Positions 1-6,504 of a stretch of 9,410 bases of DNA are shown piece by piece. Numbering within the stretch: the first letter of the stretch is position 1; every line of letters begins with the position of its first letter. The DNA lies in contig JANYIP010000297.1 in NCBI GenBank assembly GCA_025361995.1, forward strand, positions 1 to 9,410. The letters are read 5' to 3'. The DNA comes from Streptomycetales bacterium (GTDB taxonomy: Bacteria; Actinomycetota; Actinomycetes; Prado026). The notes beneath the pieces are model-generated. The model was not told the origin of the DNA and made no database searches. It worked only from the letters and a program-made list of their open reading frames with translations. The position numbers were made by a program, and so were the translations under genes.

Positions 1-989
1 TGATCGACGCGGGAAGGGGAAGGGGTGGGGGTGGGGGTTGGGGGCCGGCGCCCGGGAAGGTCAGGATCCAGCCGATCACGATTTTGCCGACCATCCCCCA
101 GCGGACCGCGGAGAGCCGCTTCGTCGCCCCAGCGCCCATGATCGACGCGGTGATGGTGTGCGTGGTGGAGATGGGGGCGGCGAACTTGATCGCCGCGACG
201 AAGGATCAGCGACGCGGCCGACTCGTCGGCGAACCCCTTGGGCGGGTCAAGCTGGATGATCTTGCGCCCCAGGTTACGCATGATCCGCCACCCGCCGGCG
301 TACGTCCCGGCAGCGAGCACGGCCGCTGTCATGAAGAAGACCCAGATCGGGATCGCGTCGCCGGACTGGTACCCGCCGACCTTCAGCGCCAGCACCACCA
401 CGCCCATGATCTTGGCGGGGTCCCGGATCCCGTGGCCGAAGGCCATCGCGGCCGCCGACACCGTCTGAGCCATCCGGAACCCCCGGCTGACCCGACCAGG
501 GTTGCGGCGTCGGAAGATCCACAGGATCGCGATCATCACCAGGTACGCGAGGGCGAAGCCGGCGATCGGCGACAGCACCATCGGGATCACGATCTTGTCA
601 CGTACGCCCGTCCACAGGACCGTGGTCCCCGCGCCGATCGCCGCGCCGACGAGGCCGCCGATCAGGGCGTGCGACGACGAGGACGGCAGCCCGTAGTACC
701 AGGTCAGCAGGTTCCAGCCGATCGCACCGAAGAGCGCCGCGAAGACGACCAACAAGCTGTGCCCGCCGCCCGGCAGCGCGATGATCCCGCTGCCGACCGT
801 CTTGGCGACATTGGCTCCGAGGAACGAGCCGAGCAGGTTGAAGACTGCAGCCATGGCCAGCGCCACCCGCGGCGTGAGCGCGCGCGTCGACACCGAGGTC
901 GCGATCGCGTTGGCCGCGTAGTGGAACCCGTTGGTGTAGTTGAAACCCATCGCCATCGCGATCACGATGTCCATGCCCAGGTTGTCCAT
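1..989 (-). pseudogene. PiT-family inorganic phosphate permease, frameshifted and degraded, open at window edge
   Basis: This is recognisable as a PiT (phosphate/cation symport) membrane permease: from ATG 989 the protein reads MDNLGMDIVI, then the N-terminal signature region NGFHYAANAIATS (residues 20-32), the loop GLPSSSSHALIGGLVGA (100-116), the second signature region FGHGIRDPAKIMG (184-196), and WRIMRNLGRKIIQLDPPKGF (234-253). Three lesions are visible. The usual Asp of NGFHD is Tyr24. The usual HGTND motif is HGIRD (Arg189). The reading frame breaks near 202-206 (about residue 262): downstream conserved sequence (FAAPISTTHTITASIMGAGA) continues only in another frame, consistent with one extra or two missing bases. 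After the TFPGAG segment the last expected membrane helix is replaced by a proline-rich low-complexity stretch and no stop is reached before base 1. It starts 6 nt after the DUF47 stop, the usual operon order. It is probably non-functional; a sequencing or assembly error could explain the frameshift and the edge, but not both motif changes. Confidence 0.85.
11..44. repeat. G-rich low-complexity tract with G-quadruplex potential
   Basis: Six runs of three to five guanines separated by one or two bases lie on the plus strand (11-13, 16-19, 22-25, 27-31, 33-37, 40-44). On the minus strand they would encode Pro/Leu repeats at the end of the degraded phosphate permease frame, where a membrane helix is expected. 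The pattern meets the usual G3+N1-7 rule for quadruplex formation. It may be real sequence or an artefact near a contig end. Confidence 0.6.
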
Positions 990-995
990 CGAGGC

Positions 996-1457
996 TCAGG
1001 ACTCCTTGACGGCGATGGTCTCGATCGTGTGCGCGACCTTCTCGAAACCATCCGCGGCCTCTTCGAGCGCCTCGGCCACGTCCTTGAGCTTCATCACCGT
1101 CATGGCCTTGAACTCGCCGCCGAACAGCCGCGCCAGGAAGCGCCGGTGGGTCCGGTCGGCCTCGTTCGCCAGCCGGTTGATCTCGATCCAGTAGTCGGAC
1201 AGGTGGCGCATCGTGCGCAGCCGGGGCATCGCCTCGGCGGTGAGCTCGGCCGCGCGGGTCAGGACGCCGACCTGGTCGCTGAACTCCTGCGGCAGCTCGT
1301 CGATCGCGTACAGGACGATCAGGTCGACGGCGGCCTCCATCGCGTCCATCACCTCGTCCAGCCGGGACGCGAGCCCGTAGATGTCCTCGCGGTCGAACGG
1401 GGTGATGAAGGTCGAGTTCACCGTGGACATGATCAAGTGCGTGGTCACGTCGGCGGC
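996..1457 (-). pseudogene. DUF47/PhoU-like phosphate transport regulator, 5'-truncated
   Basis: The protein is a DUF47-family (PhoU-like, all-helical) protein, normally about 205 residues and encoded next to PiT permeases, where it is thought to modulate phosphate uptake. Visible family segments are VNSTFITPFDREDIYGLASR, then LDEVMDAMEAAVDLIVLYAI, AMPRLRTMRHLSDYWIEINR and a C-terminal helix ending in TIAVKES. The stop is TGA at 998-996. The frame can be read back to AADVTTHLIMST at about 1457, which still looks native; codons further up run into a stop at 1466-1464. A GTG at 1448 would give a 150-residue product, but roughly the first 50 residues of the family are absent and their place is taken by an inverted transposase fragment. 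No native promoter or ribosome-binding site remains, so I call it a truncated pseudogene. A shortened product made from GTG 1448 cannot be excluded. Confidence 0.83.
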
Positions 1458-1609
1458 GTACCTTCACCTCGGTCAAGGACCTCAACACCAAGATCCGCGC
1501 GTTCATCAACACGTGGAACGACCGCGCGCACCCCTTCGTCTGGACCAAGACCGCCGACGAAGTCCTCAGCAAGACCAACCGTAAGAAGACCTCAGACGCG
1601 GGGCACTAG
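1458..1609 (+). mobile_element. IS630-family transposase, C-terminal remnant
   Basis: In the frame ending at TAG 1607-1609 the sequence reads RTFTSVKDLNTKIRAFINTW followed by NDRAHPFVWTKTADEVLSKT and NRKKTSDAGH. This is the characteristic extreme C-terminus of IS630/Tc1-mariner-type DDE transposases (the 'I..WN....PF.W.K.A..I' pattern). Only about 50 codons remain; the catalytic DDE core and the left end of the element are missing. The left boundary falls on the truncated DUF47 gene, somewhere in 1450-1463 because several Arg codons (CGG CGG CGT) make the junction ambiguous. With no start codon and no catalytic domain it cannot be active. Confidence 0.8.
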
Positions 1610-1628
1610 ACGATGCTGACCACGGCCG

Positions 1629-1660
1629 CGACCCCCTGAGACGCTGGGGGACGACTTTTT
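1629..1660 (+). terminator. Putative intrinsic terminator downstream of the transposase remnant
   Basis: Five C (1632-1636) pair with five G (1646-1650) around a 9-nt loop. The stem extends by C1629-G1653 and G1630-C1652 across an A/A mismatch, and T5 follows at 1656-1660. The geometry fits a weak intrinsic terminator reading rightwards. It would stop any readthrough from the transposase remnant before the lipoprotein operon. It could instead be part of the right end of the IS element. Confidence 0.4.
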
Positions 1661-1731
1661 GCTGAGTGCTTGCCTGCGGTGCCCCGGCTGCTGGCCGCCT
1701 CCTCCCTACGTTGGGTCCATCGAACCTGGCG

Positions 1732-1740
1732 AAGGGAGGG
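1732..1740 (+). promoter_or_regulatory. Strong Shine-Dalgarno for the lipoprotein gene
   Basis: The purine-rich AAGGGAGGG ends 6 nt before GTG 1747. It decides between that start and the in-frame upstream GTG at 1666, which has no comparable site and would place some 27 extra residues in front of the signal peptide. I looked for -10/-35 boxes in 1661-1731 and found none that convinces: TACGTT at 1707 is the best -10-like hexamer but has no good -35 at 17 nt. The operon promoter therefore remains unlocated. Confidence 0.7.
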
Positions 1741-1746
1741 CAACAC

Positions 1747-2409
1747 GTGAAGCACCAGCGAGCCCGGCTCAACGGAGTGATCCCGACTGCTGCAGGCATT
1801 GCTATCGCGGCCTTGGCGGGGTGCAGCTCCGGCTCGGTGACCGGCGCAAGCTCGGCCGCCAGCCTTCGATCCACGAGTACGTCGGGGTCGGCCGTCGGCG
1901 CGACGGGTACGACCGTATCGGCGCCTGTCGCGACCGAGAGCAACCCTCCGGGGGACATTCCCGACAACACCGCCTTCGTGCCGTACACGGACCCGGCGGG
2001 GTTCGTCGTGAAGGTTCCTGAGGGCTGGGCGCGCTCGCTGACCGGGAGCAACGTCACCTTCACCGACAAGTTGAACAGCGTCATGATCGAGCCGGGCAAG
2101 TCCGTCACTGCGCCGACAGCAGCGACCGCGACGTCGACGCAGGTTCAGACACTGAAGTCCTCGGTGCCGAAGTTCCAGCTGGTGCAGATCACGTCGGTGG
2201 CCAGAGCTGCTGGCAACGGGATCCTGGTGAAATACCTGGCCGACTCAGCGCCGAACCCGGTCACCAACAAAGTCGTACGCAACGCGGTCGAGCTCTATCT
2301 GTTCTGGCACAACGGGACCTTGGTGTCGTTGAGCCTGACCGGACCGCTGGGGGCAGACAACGTCGATCCCTGGCGCAAGGTCACCGAGTCCCTCAGCTGG
2401 ACCAGGTGA
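1747..2409 (+). CDS. Lipoprotein with PsbP-like C-terminal domain, ABC transporter partner
   Basis: The 220-residue product begins with a basic n-region (MKHQRARLNG), a hydrophobic segment (residues 11-22) and a lipobox L23-A24-G25-C26, so it should be lipidated on Cys26 and anchored to the outer face of the cytoplasmic membrane. A Ser/Thr/Gly/Ala-rich linker follows (27 to about 70). The folded part runs from about 75 to the end: GFVVKVPEGWARS, VTFTDKLNSVMIE, VELYLFWHNGTLVSLSLTGP and DNVDPWRKVTESLSW. This pattern of a 'GF.V.VP.GW' opening, alternating strands and a final 'W..V..S..W' resembles PsbP/LpqN-type lipoprotein domains; that is a recognition by pattern, not a search. It is the first gene of the operon and its stop overlaps the next start (GTGA, 2406-2409), so it is very likely a dedicated subunit or ligand-capturing partner of the transporter. 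Its ligand is unknown. Confidence 0.88.
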   Translation: MKHQRARLNGVIPTAAGIAIAALAGCSSGSVTGASSAASLRSTSTSGSAVGATGTTVSAPVATESNPPGDIPDNTAFVPYTDPAGFVVKVPEGWARSLTGSNVTFTDKLNSVMIEPGKSVTAPTAATATSTQVQTLKSSVPKFQLVQITSVARAAGNGILVKYLADSAPNPVTNKVVRNAVELYLFWHNGTLVSLSLTGPLGADNVDPWRKVTESLSWTR

Positions 2410-3134
2410 GCGCCGCTGCGGCGACTCCGGTCGACATCGAGGCAGGCCCGCGCAAGTCCGAGGCGGCAACGGCGTCGGCACTGGCTCTTGAGGCACGCCA
2501 GCTCTACCGGTTCTTTCGCGCGGGCGACGAGGAGACCCTGGCGCTTCGGGGAGTCTCCTTGGAAATCCGCACCGGCGAGGTGCTCGCAGTTGTCGGACCA
2601 TCCGGCAGCGGGAAGTCCACGCTGCTGGCTTGCCTCGCGGGCCTGGACGAGCCGGACGGAGGAAGCGTCTGGATCGCCGGGCAGCGGCTCAGTCACCGTC
2701 CTGAGGTCGACCGGGCCCGAATGCGCGCTCGTCACCTCGGCGTCCTGCTCCAGTCGGGGAACTTGGTCGGCCACCTGACGGTGACGGGCAACATCGCGCT
2801 GGCACAGTCTTTCGTGCGCAAGGGTGGTGTTCCAGTCGCACGGCTGATCGAGGACGTCGGGCTGAGCAAGCGCACGCACGCCTACCCGAGTCAGCTCGCA
2901 GGCGGCGAGGCGGCCCGTGCAGGGCTCGCCGTGGCTCTGGCGAACGACCCCTTGGTCCTGCTCGCGGATGAGCCGACGGGTGAAGTGGACGGTGCCACCG
3001 AGGCGATGCTCCTCGGGCTGTTGACGGAGCGCGCCCGAGCTGGGGGCGCAGTGGTGATCGTGACCCACAGCACTGCCGTGATCCAGTCGGCCGACCGTGT
3101 GGTCGAGCTCCACGACGGAACGATCAGCCAGTGA
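2406..3134 (+). CDS. ABC transporter ATP-binding protein 1 (MacB/LolD type, variant signature)
   Basis: This 242-residue ATPase would bind ATP in the cytoplasm and power the FtsX-type permease encoded downstream. Motifs in order: Walker A GPSGSGKST (64-72), Q-loop LLQSGNL (Gln116), signature LAGGE (164-168), Walker B LVLLADEP (183-190, catalytic Glu189), D-loop after EPTGEVD, and switch His221 in VIVTHS. The DEPTG motif places it in the MacB/LolD/FtsE group. The first 25 or so residues are a Ser/Ala-rich extension before the domain. The signature is unusual: the conserved Ser of LSGG is Ala165, and the QQR that normally follows is AAR. The start is GTG 2406, overlapping the lipoprotein stop, and the gene ends in another GTGA overlap with the second ATPase. 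It is not a duplicate of that neighbour; the two are well diverged. Confidence 0.93.
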   Translation: MSAAAATPVDIEAGPRKSEAATASALALEARQLYRFFRAGDEETLALRGVSLEIRTGEVLAVVGPSGSGKSTLLACLAGLDEPDGGSVWIAGQRLSHRPEVDRARMRARHLGVLLQSGNLVGHLTVTGNIALAQSFVRKGGVPVARLIEDVGLSKRTHAYPSQLAGGEAARAGLAVALANDPLVLLADEPTGEVDGATEAMLLGLLTERARAGGAVVIVTHSTAVIQSADRVVELHDGTISQ

Positions 3135-3838
3135 GCGCCAAGGCGATCGACGAGGACGGTCTCGACTCTGCCCTGGTTCGGCTCGAGTCGGTCGCGCGCA
3201 CCTATGGCACGGGTCAGTCAGCCGTCGTGGCCGTGCGCGACGCCACTGGCTCAGTGCCGGCAAGAGCACGACTGGCCGTGACCGGGCCCTCGGGCTCGGG
3301 GAAGTCGACCCTGCTGCAGCTCATGTCGGGTCTCGACCGACCCACGGTGGGCACCGTGTCGTGGCCTGCACTCGCTCATCGCCACCTGACACCCACGCGG
3401 TCGATCGCCATGGTCTTCCAGGGCCCCAGCCTCATCCCTGCTCTGAACGTGGAGGAGAACGTGGCGCTGCCACTCGTACTGGCCGGCCAGACTGACCGGG
3501 ACGCGCACGCAGCAGCTAGGTCCGCGCTGGCCCTGGTGGACCTCACGGACCTCTCCGACAAGCTCCCCGAGGAGTTGTCCGGAGGGCAGTCGCAGCGAGT
3601 GGCGGTTGCGCGCGTCCTCGCCAGCAGGCCACGGCTGATCCTTGCGGACGAGCCGACCGGCCACCTCGACGCGGTCAGGGGCGCCCACGTCATCGACGTA
3701 CTCCTGGCAGCTGCTGACCAGCTCCAGGCTGCGCTCGTGATCAGCACCCACGATCCTGCCGTGGCGGACCGGATGACCTCTCGGTGGCGAATGAGCGAAG
3801 GTTCGATCCGCACCGCTCAGGAGACGGTGCGGCTGTGA
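3131..3838 (+). CDS. ABC transporter ATP-binding protein 2 (MacB/LolD type, canonical)
   Basis: The 235-residue product is a second complete nucleotide-binding subunit. Walker A GPSGSGKST is at 52-60, Q-loop VFQGPSL has Gln97, the signature is a canonical LSGGQSQRVAVAR (149-161), Walker B RLILADEP is at 168-175 with catalytic Glu174, and the switch His207 lies in STHDP. It starts at GTG 3131 inside the stop of ATPase 1 and ends inside the start of the permease, so all three should be translationally coupled and made in fixed ratio. The most economical model is a heterodimer with ATPase 1 on a single permease chain. The region between Walker A and the Q-loop is short (SWPALAHRHLTPTRS) compared with typical LolD proteins. 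Confidence 0.94.
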   Translation: MSAKAIDEDGLDSALVRLESVARTYGTGQSAVVAVRDATGSVPARARLAVTGPSGSGKSTLLQLMSGLDRPTVGTVSWPALAHRHLTPTRSIAMVFQGPSLIPALNVEENVALPLVLAGQTDRDAHAAARSALALVDLTDLSDKLPEELSGGQSQRVAVARVLASRPRLILADEPTGHLDAVRGAHVIDVLLAAADQLQAALVISTHDPAVADRMTSRWRMSEGSIRTAQETVRL

Positions 3839-6495
3839 CCGCCACATGGCTGCGGGGCTTGCTCGCCCGCCAGTACGGCCGACTGCTGGCCGCGGTCTGC
3901 GGCATCGCTCTGTCGGTGGCACTTCTGGCCTCTTTGGGCGTCTTCCTGGCTGCGTCCAAATCGACGATGACCTCGCGCGCGGCCAGCTCGGTCCTCGTGG
4001 ACTGGCAGGTAAAGGTGGCTCGGGACGCGGACCCGCTGGCAGTGCTCGACACCGTGGTCGGGACAGCTGGGATTCGGGTGGCCCGCACTGTTCGCTTCGC
4101 CCAGACGACTGGCTTGAGTGCCGTAACGGCCGGCTCGACCCAGACCACAGGCCCGGGTGTCGTGCTCGGGATCCCGGCCAACTACGCGTCAGCGTTCCCG
4201 GGCGAGATCCGGCCGCTGACCGGTGCCGGCAGCGGTGTCCTGATCGCCCAGCAGACAGCGGCGAACCTGCACGTTGCCCCGGGTGACACAATCACGATCG
4301 GCAGGGCCGGGCTGCCAGCGGCCCACCTGGTCATCCAGGGTGTGGTTGACCTCCCGCAGGCGGATTCGCTCTTCCAGAGGGTCGGAGCCCCGGCGGCGTC
4401 CCAACCTGCTGCGCCCCCCGACAACGTCGTGCTCGTGCCGCCCGGCACGTTCGCTGATCTCTTTTCCCAGCTGGCCGCCGCGCGACCGGACCTGGTCACC
4501 ACCCAGGTGCATGTTGGTCGCAACCAGCAGCTGCCACCCGATCCGGCGCAGTCGTACATCAGCGTCGTGGGCGCAGCCCACAACCTCGAGGCCGCGCTCT
4601 CCGGCGCTGGAGTCGTCGGCAATAACCTTGCGGCGGCCCTGGACGGAGCCCGCAAGGATGCCTCATACGCGCAGATCCTCTTCCTGTTCCTCGGATTTCC
4701 CGGGGCAGTCCTCGCTGGAGTGCTGACCGCTGCCGTCGCCTCGGCCGGCCGCGCCCGGCGCCGCCGCGAACAGGCGCTGATGCGTACCCGGGGAGCGACC
4801 CTGCGCAAGATGATGCTGCTCTCGTCCGCCGAGGCTGCGGTCCTGGGACTGGTGGGTGGGTTCCTTGGGCTCCTGCTGGCCCGTTTGGTAGGGAGCTGGG
4901 CGTTCGGCACCTCGTCGTTCGGCGCCAGCCGAGGCGACGCACTCGTCTGGACGGCCACCGCCCTGGTCGTTGGCTTCACTGTTGCTGTCGTGAGCATCGT
5001 CGTGCCCGCGGTGAGCGATTTCCGGCAGATGACTGTTGCTTCGGCGCGCATCAGCGTGCGTCGCGAGTCGAGTCCGCGATGGATGCGCTGGGGAGTCGAC
5101 CTGGTCCTCCTCGCCGTCTCGGGATTGGTGTTCTGGCAGACCAGCCGAGGTGACTACACCTTGGTCCTCGCCCCTGAAGGCGTCGCCGCAATCTCGGTGA
5201 ACTACTGGGCCTTTCTCGGGCCGGGCCTGCTCTGGATCGGGTCCGGCCTGCTCGCCTGGCGCCTCGCGCTGACATTTCTCCGCTACGGCCGGTCTCCTCT
5301 CACCTGGCTGGTCCGCCCCTTGACCGGGCGGTTGGCATCCACGGCCGCCGCCGGAATGTCTAGGCAACGCGGGCTGGTGGCTCGGTCGGTGGTGCTGGTG
5401 GGGCTGGCCCTGTCGTTCGCCTTCTCCACGGCAGTCTTCAACCAGACCTACCGGCACCAGGCGGAGGTGGACGCCCGCCTGACCAACGGGGCCGACATCG
5501 CGGTGACCGAGTCACCCGGTGTCGTTGTCGGGCCTGAGGCCGGCTCTGCGATCGCGAGCATCAGCGGAGTCCGTCAGGTGGAGCCGCTGCTGCACCGTTT
5601 CGCGTACGTAGGTGCCGACCTCCAGGATCTCTTCGGCGTCCACCCAGGCACGGTGTCGAGGGCCACGTCGCTGCAGGACGCGTACTTCCAAGGTGGCACC
5701 GCCGCGCAGCTGATGGGTGTTCTCGCGGCGCATCCCGACGCGATCCTGGTCAGCGACGAAACCGTCAAGGACTTCCAGCTCTCGCCGGGTGACCTGCTGA
5801 ACCTGCGCCTGCAGGACAGCCGGACAAAGCAGTTCACGACGGTGCCGTTCCACTACGCGGGGATCGCGAAGGAGTTTCCGACAGCGCCGCACGACAGCTT
5901 CTTCGTGGCCAACGCGGACTATGTCGCGAAGGCGACAGGAAGCGGCGCGGTCGGGACCTTCCTCGTCGACACCGGCGGCGCGAACATCCCCGGCGTCACC
6001 GCACAGATCCGTCAGGCACTCGGCACCAGCGCGTCCGTGACCAACATCCTCACCACCCGCAAGGCCGTCGGATCCAGCCTGACATCGGTCGATCTGACTG
6101 GGCTCACACGGGTCGAGCTGGGGTTCGCGCTCCTGCTGGCCGCTGGCGCCGGCGGGCTGGTCCTGGCACTGGGCATCGCCGAGCGCCGGCGCTCCTTCGC
6201 CATCGTGACCGTCCTCGGCGCGGGGCGCCGCCAGATGTTTGGCCTCGTGCTTTCCGAGGCTGCCGTCGTCTCGGCACTAGGTCTGGTCGGCGGCCTCGTC
6301 GGCGGGTGGCTCCTGTCCCAGATGCTCGTCAAAGTCCTCACCGGAGTTTTCGACCCTCCACCGGAAGGGCTGTCCACGCCGACGGGGTACCTGTTGTGGA
6401 CCCTCGCGATCACCTTCGCGGCCATCTTCGGAGCTGCTCTGATCACCGGTCGTGCGGCCAGCCGCGCGGCCGTCGAACAGCTCCGAGAGCTCTAA
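3835..6495 (+). CDS. FtsX/MacB-type ABC transporter permease, internally duplicated, two extracytoplasmic domains
   Basis: The 886-residue membrane subunit begins at GTG 3835, inside the ATPase 2 stop; an in-frame ATG lies 51 nt earlier but would sit inside that gene. About ten membrane segments can be drawn: 16-40; 281-302, 329-357 and 369-393 (first FtsX core); 419-437; 457-484; 518-539; and 760-782, 801-831 and 852-872 (second FtsX core). Two large outside domains follow segment 1 (about 41-280) and segment 7 (about 540-759). Each carries a MacB-like stretch: VLIAQQTAANLHVAPGD near 135-151 and ILVSDETVKDFQLSPGD near 637-653. The cytoplasmic coupling segments also match in kind: RRRREQALMRTRGAT and ERRRSFAIVTVLGAG. 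Such permeases move hydrophobic or membrane-bound cargo by a periplasmic lever action rather than by forming a channel. The substrate cannot be read from the sequence. The stop is TAA at 6493-6495. Confidence 0.93.
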   Translation: MTATWLRGLLARQYGRLLAAVCGIALSVALLASLGVFLAASKSTMTSRAASSVLVDWQVKVARDADPLAVLDTVVGTAGIRVARTVRFAQTTGLSAVTAGSTQTTGPGVVLGIPANYASAFPGEIRPLTGAGSGVLIAQQTAANLHVAPGDTITIGRAGLPAAHLVIQGVVDLPQADSLFQRVGAPAASQPAAPPDNVVLVPPGTFADLFSQLAAARPDLVTTQVHVGRNQQLPPDPAQSYISVVGAAHNLEAALSGAGVVGNNLAAALDGARKDASYAQILFLFLGFPGAVLAGVLTAAVASAGRARRRREQALMRTRGATLRKMMLLSSAEAAVLGLVGGFLGLLLARLVGSWAFGTSSFGASRGDALVWTATALVVGFTVAVVSIVVPAVSDFRQMTVASARISVRRESSPRWMRWGVDLVLLAVSGLVFWQTSRGDYTLVLAPEGVAAISVNYWAFLGPGLLWIGSGLLAWRLALTFLRYGRSPLTWLVRPLTGRLASTAAAGMSRQRGLVARSVVLVGLALSFAFSTAVFNQTYRHQAEVDARLTNGADIAVTESPGVVVGPEAGSAIASISGVRQVEPLLHRFAYVGADLQDLFGVHPGTVSRATSLQDAYFQGGTAAQLMGVLAAHPDAILVSDETVKDFQLSPGDLLNLRLQDSRTKQFTTVPFHYAGIAKEFPTAPHDSFFVANADYVAKATGSGAVGTFLVDTGGANIPGVTAQIRQALGTSASVTNILTTRKAVGSSLTSVDLTGLTRVELGFALLLAAGAGGLVLALGIAERRRSFAIVTVLGAGRRQMFGLVLSEAAVVSALGLVGGLVGGWLLSQMLVKVLTGVFDPPPEGLSTPTGYLLWTLAITFAAIFGAALITGRAASRAAVEQLREL

Positions 6496-6500
6496 GGGGG
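6496..6500 (+). promoter_or_regulatory. Ribosome-binding site of the response regulator
   Basis: GGGGG directly after the permease TAA, 4 nt before GTG 6505, is the only purine-rich site and supports that start. The short gap leaves no room for a separate promoter and indicates cotranscription with the transporter. Confidence 0.55.
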
Positions 6501-6504
6501 ACTT

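Noticed and set aside
598..1578. Long minus-strand open frame overlapping DUF47 and the transposase tail
   Set aside because: It runs out of frame through both recognised coding remnants and gives low-complexity Arg/Gly sequence; it is not a gene.
84..1619. Long open frame on the plus strand (511 codons) across the phosphate locus
   Set aside because: Its translation is Arg/His/Asp-rich with no family pattern, and it lies antisense to recognisable PiT and DUF47 coding sequence; it is a high-GC antisense shadow.
1661..1731. Sigma-70-like promoter or OmpR-type direct repeats upstream of the operon
   Set aside because: CTGAG occurs twice 26 nt apart and TACGTT could be a -10 box, but there is no matching -35 and no 10-11 nt repeat spacing; too weak to report as a site.
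1666..1746. Upstream in-frame GTG start for the lipoprotein
   Set aside because: It would bury the signal peptide behind about 27 residues and lacks a ribosome-binding site, whereas GTG 1747 has AAGGGAGGG 6 nt before it.
3251..4291. Minus-strand open frame of 346 codons opposite ATPase 2 and the permease start
   Set aside because: Composition is typical of antisense GC-rich frames; the plus strand holds unambiguous ABC motifs throughout.
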